From assembly GCA_963969345.1 (NCBI GenBank), contig OZ017770.1:1249246-1313245 (forward strand): 64,000 bases of DNA, written 5' to 3'. Of the stretch, positions 24,301 to 36,300 are shown one piece after another. The notes beneath the pieces are model-generated. The model was not told the origin of the DNA, searched no databases, and saw only the letters and a program-made list of their open reading frames with translations. How positions within the stretch are numbered: position 1 is the stretch's first letter; every line of letters begins with the position of its first letter. Source of the stretch: Turbatrix aceti (lineage: Eukaryota; Nematoda; Chromadorea; Rhabditida; Panagrolaimidae). The translations under genes and the position numbers were made by a program.

Positions 24301-27300
24301 AAATAAGGAGTAATATTATAAAACATATAGCCATGCAATTATATAAGTAAACAAATGTTATGCAATGCACAGCCTACTAGAAAGTGTAATTGGGAAAAGG
24401 TGGCCACATACGTCTACTGACCGCTCGACGTTGACGTTCGTTTTACTAGCATAGCCCCCGGGTGAAAAGGCGGCTCATCCTTTCTTTTTTCTCCCAGGTG
24501 CGAGGAAAAGCAAACGTTACGCAGATACGTGAAGCGTGCTATGAGCTAGGAAGGATCAAAAAGCCGCGCGCACACACGTACACCTTGCGCACCGCTGTAT
24601 AGGCTTTGAAAAGGTTGACCATTTGAGGAGGGGGATGAGGTGGACAGCTCACGTCTCGTCTTCCTTTTTCCTTTCCCGGTTACATTATAGCTTTTTGAAA
24701 GATGCTAATACAAATATTGGCTGTCCGAAAAGAGAAAAATCGGATGTCCACTGCGCAAGAGTTAGATGAGCTCTTCACGCAGACGCGTGCAAGGTTACGC
24801 TATGCTCAAAGCGTGCTTTTTGCAGAGTGGCTAATTGCAAGAATGTTAATGAATCGTTTGTGAAAAAATATAGTGGCATTGACCTGCGAGGAAAGGGTTG
24901 CACGTTTGGAACCCCCAAAAATAGGATTAATCGTTGCGTTCACGCGAAATGGAATATGACAGTACTTACATTAGCATTTGATTATTGCATCGAATTAAAA
25001 AAGGCAGTCAACGTTGATTAACGCTTTTTACTTTCAACATTTGTAGATTCGCAGGCTTCTTTATTAAAAAAGAGTATTAATGTTGACACGTATGAATGCC
25101 AAAAGGAAATATGGATTGAAAAATTAGGTACAACGTAAACTTCTGTGTTGAGACGTGCCTTTCCGTGAGAAAAACAAATGAGAAAAGTTGACACAACAGT
25201 GCTTTGTAAAAAAAGAGTTCTCAGAGTCAAACAACTGTAGAGCACTGGTTGCCGTCTATTCCGTGTTCGCTGGATGCATTAACAAAATGATAAAAGGAAA
25301 AAAGAAATGAGTAAAAAAACAGAAAATGCATGTTAAGAAAAAAATATACTTAACAGACTATAAGTAAGCAAGTATCAATGTTGTTGGGACTCTCTGATGT
25401 GTGGGATAGACTATGCCCTCAGGATTATTAAAACAGGTAGAAAGTGAGATAAAGAGAGATTTTTGAGCTTCAGGGATTTTTTTAATATCAACTAAGCATT
25501 TCATATTTAACAAAAAATGTGTTATTGCTGCAAAAAAATATGTGACCCCCTGGCGTTGCACTATACTCGTTGCACCGCCAGTTATACCCTCCGGCCGATG
25601 GTGTAGGACTGTCCACTCTCGATCCGACTGTCTTGCACTGACACGTGTGACGTCACGTCCGGTCACTTGGTAGTAAAGCAAACAAGCAATACACTTTCAC
25701 TCCTAGCGCCGCGCAAGACGAAGAGTGATGTGCTTTGTGAGGATGTGTACATATATTACGTAAAACCCCGCGCACTCAGCTAACAAAACCAGGCAGACAT
25801 TCGGACTACCTGGTGTTACCACGTTTCTCCCTTCCCTGGGGGGTCGGGGGTACTCTGACCGTTGGTCAAATGTTTACCACTTCCTCTCAATAGACGAGAA
25901 AGACGCAATAAAAGGGTGGTTTCATATTTACGGCAGGCGATGAGAAAGAACAAACTCTCGGGATGCGTCCTGTTTCACTCAAATCTCCTTTCCTGTCCCT
26001 ATAGGAGCTCTCTTCTGATTTACCGTACTCACATCCTCCCTACACAGGCCCGACCAAAAACGTGGATGCACTGATAAATGCGCGTGGATGCGCCGTCCAC
26101 AGCGCCTGTGCAAAACAGCCCAGCATCCACGCAATCGCTGGCCTGCATCCACGCCGATTTTTCGAGGCGTGGTGCGCGCATCCACGCAAAAGTAGACTTG
26201 CATCCACGCCGTTTTTTGCATGCGGGACACTGGCATCCACGCGCTTTTTTAGGCTACCGCGGTACAAAAAATGTATAAAAACGCGAAATTTGCCTGGCTC
26301 AGATGAGGAACAGCAACCGTTTTGCAGTTTTTAACTGTGGATGCCGATCTCGTCTGAACCAAAACAAACTTCGGTTTTTGATCCTGAAAACATATAATTA
26401 CGTCATTTATTAAAATCTTATCCAAACTTGCCAAAAACAATAAAAATACATGTTTATCCAGCCCAAATTTTACAAAAAAAACTCACCAAAACCTAAAAAA
26501 TTACAGTTAGATATTTTTTGTCCCATATTTTTGCCAAAATTAAGAAAAAACTCACGAGCACCTGAAAAATCGCTGTTATTTACAAATTTTCGTCCCATAT
26601 TTTTGCTAAAATTTGAAAAAAAACTTACATGCACCTGAAAAAATCACTGTTACAAATTTGCCGCCCCATATTTTTTGTAATTAATGCAAAGATACTCACA
26701 GAAATACTGCAACATACCTAAAAATCCTGAAAACGCTGAAAATCTGAAAAAAAAGAGAAGTCCAGCGCGCACTAACAAAATAAAAGAAGACTGAAGGAAC
26801 GCATATTTTCGTAGCGAAAACAAAATTGCATCCACGCAATCATGGTAGGGCATCCACGAAAACGCGCCGAGTAAAAAGTACGGCGTGGATGCACCACCAT
26901 AACTGCGTGGATGAATAGACCCGAAAATGCATCCACGCAAAATCAGGCTTGCATCCACGCACAAATTTTGCATCCACGCGCATTTATCAGTGCATCCACG
27001 TTTTTGGTCGGGCCTGTGTACCCCGGGGTCACCTGTTAAGGTAGTACGTGATGTCAACGTAAGCAAACAAATGCATAAAAGCAATATAAAATTTACTTTT
27101 GACTTTTGTTTAACGTGAAGGAAACTTGCGCAATGTCCCTTTCCTACCTCCGCTTCGTACTACCCTTACCCCATCTTGCAAGCAACGATAACCGTACACT
27201 TCCTATGCTAAGTCAACGGAAAATTACGCAATGAAAAAAATCACAATACATACGCCTGCAGCAAGTTACGGTTATTATTAAAAGAAATGCCTTTTTCGGG

Positions 27301-30300
27301 AAAAGGCGGGTGTGTTGGTGGTTGGCCGGTGTGCTGTGCCGTTGGACTCTTGCGTAAACTACAATAAAAAAAGAATAACCGAACACGCAGAAATGGGAAG
27401 AACCAAAAAGAAACGCAGTCCGGAATAATGCCAATCCAATCGCTTTACACCACTGCCTACATCGCCTCGTTCGCCAATAACAAAACAAACCCTCAAGGTT
27501 TCATGCAATCTCGTACGCTGCTTGTTGTGTGCTATGCCGTCTTGAATTTCACCTTACAAACAATTTGTAACCGGAAATTCCGTATGACATACATAATGCA
27601 AAGCGGATAGCTATACATCATATGGCAAAAAAAGCCATAACAAAGAAGGATGCAAGATTCAGAAAAAATACGTATGAAAAAATTCTGTGCGTGAGTGGGC
27701 AAAACACAAATACTCGGTTGTTATCACAAATAGCATACAAAAACGTATCCGCTACATTTTTTTTTACAAATGCAAAAAAGATAGCAGGCCGTAAACTTTG
27801 GTTGGAACATTTTTTTCTATTTTTAAATTTTTGCTAGAAAAACAAACATTTGCTTTTTTAATGCACTTTTGTTGAAAAACAAGCACTAACAAAGGCATTT
27901 ATGAAAAGTTAGAAACAACCTATCCGTTAACTAATCAGCGGGGAAAATACATAACAAGAATTGAATAAATCAAGAATAAAAAATTCAAATGCCACTTCTA
28001 TTGTGTTCAACACTGTCAAAAAATAAGGGCAAAAGCGACTGTGTTTAAAAGCAAAGCAGGAGACAAAACAAAATAGTTCCGTCAGCGGCCAAGTTGCCGG
28101 TAACACCAAAAACAGTCGCAACTGCTCAAAATCAAACGAGGGCAATCGGGCGGCGTCAGGTAGTTGGGCTCCCAAAACAGTGCGGTCGCGCACAAAGGAC
28201 GCGCCGAACGGACTATGCCTGCTGGATCAAGCCAAGGAGCGGCCGCTTTCCCTCCAGTCAACGTCTATCGGCAGGCAGCGCAGACGATGTGGCCGCAGAA
28301 GGTGGTGCGGCGAGCATTGAAAGAGAATCAAAAGCAAAATGTCAAAGGACGACTTTTTTTTTATCTGGGACGCGCATCCCGGAGGACACATCCCTGTTCG
28401 GCATATGAAACAGAAAGCTGCAACTTGCGATTGGTGGCTGCAAACAATTTATAAATGCTAAACAGCGGTCTAGCTCCGGTAAGCCAGATAATATTATACA
28501 TATTTATACAGCAAAAAAAGAAGCACACGACTTCCATCCACATCCACAGTATGCCAGACAACAGGAGCATGCGCAAAGCAACGACGGCACATATGTGAAA
28601 AAATATTACTCATAACGATAGAGATCTAACCATAATTGACAACAACTCGTGCGCGTATCTCGCAGTCGGCAGCGTGACAAGTGTTTCGTAACATGAAAAA
28701 ATGAATCATCTCTTTTTCGGCTTTTGTCGCTTGATAGGTGCGAGATTTGGTCGTTACCATAACCCGATGTCCAAGATGATAACACGTTAACAAACATCAA
28801 CGACATGAATCACACAGGTAAGTCAGACCTTGAAGAATGATTTAGACACGAGGATATAATATTAACGATCATGTCGCTATGGTTTGTACGTATCGATGAT
28901 GGGGGGGGGGGGGTTAAACGAGAATACAACCGCGTAAAGTTGTTGTTCAACAATATTATAACCAAAAAGTTTGACACACCCATATAAATATACTTGCTTG
29001 ACCGGGAAAGAGGACACGAATGCGACCTCTCTCCCGCCTTTCTTGCCAGAGACCGAATATCGTTGAAACCTCAGATAGTCGTGAACAGAAAAGTATACAA
29101 CAACACAACTCTGTGGCGGTTGTGGAGCTGCAGTCAGTCGATGGTTACTAGTTCCGGCGGAACGAGTTATCAGTTGTAGCTGGTACGATGCACACTCTCG
29201 GTAAATGATAAGAAAAAGGGTAAACGCAAACCAAAATCGTTCGGTTAATGACCGACATTATTGCCTTCTTGACTTTAACAGAAAGGGTGAAAGGGTAGTA
29301 GTTTCATTCTTCTTTTTTTCAAATTTTATTTCCATTCTGATAACATTAAAAAAAGGACGCATGACTGGCAGGATGATCATATACCCGTGATCTTCTCAAA
29401 GTTGATTCAAAAAGTCAGAACAAAATTTTCACACTTGAAAAACTAAAAAAGAGCGGAAAAGAGAATGAGGGGAACAAAATTAAGAATCCAGTCTAATCAT
29501 CTTTCAACTCGTTCACATCTATAACGGCTACCATCATTTATCCACATCCGCCTTGCCTTTTCGATGACCGTGACCATGACGGATATTTCATTCCTCTTTA
29601 TCCCTTATGCACCACGGACTATACCACCACTACTTTCCCCCTCATTTATTCCTTTTGTATTGCCTCGATCACACGTTAGAGGGCTTCCTTCCTTCACTCT
29701 ACCCTCGTGCCGGCATATAAGGAGTGAAAGAAAGAACAAAAGACCCTTGGCGTGTGCTGCGTGGTTACGTACAGCAGCAACTTCAGCGAACTACAATCAA
29801 AAACGGAACAGCTCTCCTACACAAATACAGAAAAAGGCAAAATTGGCTACCCTTCAAGGCAGCTGTAACGTATATCCGCCCCCAAAACAATACTTTGTTT
29901 CGCACAAAGGCGCGATAAAGATGAGCAATAAGGAATGATGACTAGGACTAATTTAGACTTCTGGAGATTGGTTTATTTTGGTCAAAAATCGTGTTCCAAA
30001 AGTGTGTAGAAAAAAAATCTCTCAAAACTGACAGTTGAGCAATGGGTCAAAAAATAGAATTTACAATTTATTCTACGACCTTCTTGACAGAAGAAACGAT
30101 ACCGTTGAAAAACCCGGTGTCAAATCTCATCCCCTGGCAAGGAAAAAATTATAGCCACCCCAGTGATGGTGACAGGAAGGCAAATGGGTGGCAGGAAAAA
30201 ATACAGAAAAAAATTCCAAAAAATTAATGGTCTAACAAAGAGGCATCATTTTAAAATTTTTGAAGTATAAAGTAAAAGAGGGAGAAAAATCACTCTAGAA

Positions 30301-33300
30301 AAAAACAGCAGGAAGTCGCCGTTAGTAAATCGTCACTTCACGCGCGAACAAGAAGACATTTTGTTGAAAAATATGAAAGAAAAAAGAACCAAGCCCCAGT
30401 AAAGACATACGGACGAGCAACCGGAACTAGTCTTGTTCGCAACCCCGTTTATAGGGTGATTTTTACTTCAAAACAGCAGTTTTTTCTAACAAAATGCTAA
30501 TTGGGTAAGCAAGCGGATACACGCCATTGTAATTAAAAAAATTATCAGTCTTCGGTATTAGAATTTTCACGGCTGATCTATAAACATAATAAAACCGTTA
30601 TTCCGGTTTCCTGTTTTGTCTCATAAAAAAAAGTTTGTCTCAACGCAAAATACTAAATTTAGTGACAAATTGTCGTAAAATAAAGTAGAATTTGTCGAGC
30701 TCTCTTGGATGATGATGATGATAAAACTTCCAAGTTCTCGAATACAGACCGTAAAAAATAATGATAGCAGTAGTTGCACATAGAGCGCAGAAAACGTGCC
30801 TGACAGTAAACTGTTTTTCGGTAGTCCTAAAAAAACGTGTGGCTCGCCTTAAAATGACTAGTCCCAGTACGCATGGACAGATAGATAGATAACCTTTGAG
30901 TTAACCGTTATCAGTCATCGAGAATTACTGTCGAAGCGAGAAGGAGAGGGGACGGGAAGGGGACGGACAGGGTAGTGCTAATGAGTCGGGAAAACGGGAA
31001 AGAAAAAGAACAAATGGCATGCTTAACCTGCGCAATACAGAGAAAAAAGGGGGTGCAATGAATAACAAAACATCGGCACACGGCAAAAATGGGATGAGTC
31101 GTATGATTGCTTGCGCTTTTTTTGACCCCGAACAATTTGTATCAAGCAAAGCAGAAAAATGTTTTCCTCCTTTTTTTCTCCTCTCAACAACCCCCTGCGC
31201 AATCGTGTTCAATCTCGATGCAGCAAAGGTTTCGGTGACTTTTATCATTACCAAATGATTCAGCCCATTAGTCGGTAACTATTTGCACAAACGCACTATA
31301 ATGAGAAACATGAAAACTAAATTTCTGGCTTGAGCCGGGTCAAAAATCGAAAAATTAAGGTTTTCAGTTTTGAAATTTTTAACGATAATGTTGTTGTTAA
31401 AAAAATAGCCTGTAAAAATACCAACAGTTGCACCAAAGCACGTTCCGCCAAGGCGGCAAGAGGCAAGGTTGCACTTTTGACTTAGCAAACCAACCACCCA
31501 CTTCCGTTTTTGTCTTTATTACCAACAATGTGTAATATGACTAATATTTGCACAACTAATAATGGCGGATACTTAGTTATTAGCTGTGGTTTGACTTTCT
31601 GCACAAAGAACAAAAAATTTTAACAAAAGGAAACTTTTTCCCCTTAACTCATGTAAAAATCAAAATGATTGCAGCAGATCAAATTGAAGTTATTTAGTTT
31701 GCGCTAATTGTAAAATCTTCAAAAAAAATTCCTTTCAATTCCTATAAAAACGGCCTTTGAACATAAATGTAAAAATATAATAAGTGATGATGGGACTGCG
31801 CAGCCAGTGTACAAATCTGTCAGTTGATTAATCCATGACGTATTGCCTTATTCCCGCAATTAAGATTATCAAAACAACCCCTGTACGTACGCACTTTGAA
31901 GCGTACCCGTCTTCCTGCATACCATAATACCGACTTGATCGACCCGCTACTTTTAACCCAACCACATGACATGACATATCAAAAAAATGAATTCGTGTTT
32001 TTATATTGTCTTCCGTTAACTGGTGTCGCCAATTATCATCATCCAGCCACCATCACGACAAAACTTTGCATAGACAGGGAGAGCAAGGTGGTAGCGGCCG
32101 GCGGAAAAGGTTTTGGCGAGCAAAAATGTAATCAGTTCTATGTTCATGTTTTTGGAGTGCTCATTAATCAATCGATTTTCATCCACTTTGAATAACGTGA
32201 TGGGGAAAAAGAGATTTAATGAACAGATTTATCACAAATTTGAAATTGACATGAAAAAGCAAAAAAATGCTTCCAAATGAAAATTATTTCCTGTCCTCGG
32301 CTTTTTAATTGTTTTTTATTATCCGTATTTTTTTGTTCAAAATTTCCCAATGCGTGTCATGGATACTAAACACGGTAGTGCAAAATTTCTGTCTCAGTCT
32401 CCTAACTGATGAGGCACACAAAACATGTACACAATCACGGACGGTAAATACTCTTTACCACCTTTTCCCCACAGCTCTGTTCAGGGTAATGAAAGGTTTC
32501 CTCTTACGTCTTCATCTGCCTGTCAGAGACTAGTCAGACAGCACAGCACGCCAAGGGCAAATCGCAGTTAGTTATGTTGTCACAAACATTTTTTATGATC
32601 CTCAGGCAACACCTGAAATACGCCTAGGTGTACCAGGAAGGAGGAAATTGTTACGTCACGAACCTGATGTTAACTCAGAAACCGTGCATCTACGGGTAGG
32701 GTCAATCATGATCAAAATTTATTTTTTTGCAATGGAGCAGGCAAGTTGGGAGGATGCACGCTCTATCATTCCTGTTCTACTTCATTGATAACAAAATTGC
32801 CCATTTTTATCATCTCTTAAGGGGTCAGAATTAATACCACCGAGAAAAAATATTTTTATGATGAATTAAAAAATTCCTAAATTTTAGTACAAAAAAGGAG
32901 ATACAAAGGCATAAAAGTTTTTTTGGAAGAAATCAAATGTTTATTCGTTCTTTTACTTCCTATTGCGTACACACACAAACACGCACGATAGAAGTATATC
33001 TCGGATACCCAATTGATTACATATGGTGAAACAAAAAATGCAAGAAACAAAGGGAAAGCGAGATTTTCGTGGTTGCAAAGGCATGATATCGCGCCGATAA
33101 CTGTCAGTCGTGATAATAAAATTTAAAATTTATTTCGTCTGTTTATGACTTTCTGGCATTGGTGATGGAAGGATGGAAAAATTATGGGAAAAGTAAAAAT
33201 CACGCACATGCCCTAAAAAGACGGAAAACGGAAGTCAACATTATTATGACGACGTTGCGTGTTGTGATATGGCAAGAGGGCGATCATACGTATAGTAGGC

Positions 33301-36300
33301 AGTCTTCCATTGTTTACATCACTCTCCCCAACCTATCGGAATAACTTCAAATCACACACTGCTATAGTCTTTCTTCAAACGTCGGCTTTGATGTCTTAAA
33401 TATTCTCGGCACAAGAAGAAGAATGTAAAAGCAAAACTTAAGTTGCAAATTTTGACATTTGCTTGAACTTAATATTTTGTTAAAAAAACAAAAAAAAAAC
33501 AATAAAATAAGATACTTTGCTCTTATTTTTTATTCTATAAGTCAACTAGTAAACCTGAGAATAAAAAATAGGGATATAAAAAATTGTTTCGTCGTCAGAG
33601 CACGTCTTGCAGCTGGATATAGTCAGAATGTTGTGCACAGCAAGTCAAGGGAAAGAAGAGAAGGAGCAAAAGTAAAGCTTACTCCCGGGCTATTAATGCC
33701 AAATGCTCAATTGTCATTTAACAAATCTCAGTGCATATCTGCATTGTTCTGTGCTTTGTTGAGAAGTTTCTACCCTGTCAACAAGCATCTTTCAATCACC
33801 AAAAAATACCAATTTCCGGATTCGAGAAAAAATTGATAATTGCAATATAAGCGTCAAAAAAACAGGATGCTGAAAAGCCACAGGACCGGTGTCTCGGAGG
33901 CGAAAGAATGATCACGACGAAGTTCACGTACTATAATCAGGTAAAATTCAACTTGAGCAGGCATGTGATCAGTTAAGGAACCAAAAAAAATATAAGACAG
34001 CAAAACATCTATCAACGCCCATTCGTCGTCAACCAACGATTTGCGCTCACAGCGACGAAAACGGAAGCGCCTTGATAGACACAGGTTCTTCAAGGTGGTT
34101 TTCAGTCTTATGTTAGAGAAACCCGGAGTCACACAATAGAGAGAAAATTTAACCCAGCCCCGTAAAAAAAGCATGAAGCCAACGGACAGAAAATAAAAAA
34201 TACCATAGGTTTAGCGAGCTTTATTCCAGACATTTCAGTAGTTATAATTTTTGGTAAAAAGGCGGTAAACCCTATCTATGGGGTTGGTAACATTTAGGAA
34301 AAGCTGTTAGACAGGAAAAAAGGGGTGTCACGATATGCTGCTGTGAGTCAAGCAAAATGGCGCGCAACTTTATTGCTCGCCGTCTGTGACCAACAATTGA
34401 AAAAAAAGAGACAACCCCGAGGACAGTTGGCAGTCCATCATTGTCTTGAATTGTTGCTTTACAGAGAAATGTAACCGGTAGCGATAGATTGCCAACCGAT
34501 TTTTTTACGCTTTAAATTGTTGAAAACGGCATGCATTTGCCTTTTTTTCAGAAAGAAGAAAACAATATTCAAATTGTTCAATTGCGGGAATTTGATGAAA
34601 ACAAACAAGTTACCCGGCTGGCATTTGCCGTGACGCTCGGTCAAAAAAAATGTGCCGCGTATCGGCGTCGGAAGGCAAAGACTGGCTGGCAGAGAAAAGG
34701 GAAGATCATGCACAATGGAAAACTGTCAGTTGCGGTTACGTTCAAAGAAAAATCAAGTCCAAAATGGAAGAAAAAAACCATCAAAGTCAAGGTAGAAGAC
34801 ACTGCTGTATACCTACGTAATTGCAAGTAATTTTCCATGTTTTTTTCAAAAGCTGAATAAAACAGCTGTTTAAAAAGTAAAATCGCAATGCATCAAAACA
34901 ATATACAGGAGGAGGTAAGAGCAAAAAAAGGAGAGGAGGAAGGATATGGCAAAACATCAAAAGGATCTAATTTTTCTTAACGCAGATAGATAGGAGATGT
35001 TACTCGATTGATGTCTCGCTGACTATGAGTAATGGGTTATCGCAGCGATGGGGGTACAAAGAACAGATCATATTGATTTATATGGAACGCGTCACAAAAA
35101 AAACAAGTCGACAGGATCGTCTGTCTTGGCATTTGATCAGCCAGATCAGAGCCACAACTTTTTTTTATTTGGTTGGCCCCTAAATTGTGGCTTTGCAAAA
35201 AGCTACCATACTTTTCCTTCCTAAAAGCAATTGACATTCAAAAAATGCAAGAGATTGTCAAGTTTTTTTGTTCCATGTAACTGTAACGCGAAATGGAATA
35301 GGAAGTGATAGACGATGGTAAAGGCGTCTGAAATGGGAAAGAATTCCTGCTGTGAATGCAAAACGAACATCCGGTGTTCACTTTGCTTCATGCAAATTGA
35401 CAAAATAGTAACGGTTCAATAGTGTTTGTAATTTTTTGATAACAAATATTACATTAACATTGCTTTTTCTCAAAAAGGAAATCTAGCATTTAAATGAATT
35501 AGCCGAAGGCTGTGAATTAATTAGCACCTCCAAAAAAATCTGTGCTGATCACAAAACTGTCAACACGTTTTGTAGCTTTTTTGTAAACAAAATCGCAATG
35601 ATAACATCGGGCAAAAGGTAAAATTGGTCGAGATAAAATAATAGAAAAGGCAACCACACCCCGACCCCTGCGCGCCGGGTGGTGCAGTAAGTGCCAGATT
35701 TCGGCGAACAAAGGAAAACACACCTCCTCTTCAGCGTTCGGACTTAACTTCTCCCTACTGTTTCTTTGTGAGCTTTCTCACAAGACGTTCATCAAAATTC
35801 GCTCCGATCATGGTTGCAATTTTCGCGCACCGGCCAAAATTTGCATAATTCCCTACTTGAAATGGAGACAAAGCGCCGCCGGCGGATTAAGGTGCCGTCA
35901 AGGTCGGGGGGTATAAACATGCAGAAAGGACAAAGATACAAGCCGATCTTTTTTGCAACTTTATCAAAATATTTCCATAAATCTCTTACTTGGTTTTACC
36001 GTAATCCTGAATGATGATATATCAAAATTAAGAAAGTATGAAAATTAGTTGATTGAATTTGAACACATAACAAGGTAATGCCTTCCTTGCCTTGTTCGAA
36101 CGCTTCGGCTCCATCCAGTTAAAATCGAGGACACTGTTTTTGCATAAAACACATTTTTCACAAGTTAAGTGTTACAAAAAGCTCTACAAGGTCGCGTTTG
36201 AGCCATTTCGACAACAGAAGTCTGAAAAAAAACCGCGAAGTGCGCCGTTCAATTCCGTTGTGCAAAAGCGAAATATTATGTCGTTTGTAAAAAAATAACT

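Noticed and set aside
30700..30730. (GAT)n run and other short microsatellites, including (TA)n at 63700
   Set aside because: Short simple repeats, ordinary in this kind of genome; no further meaning seen.
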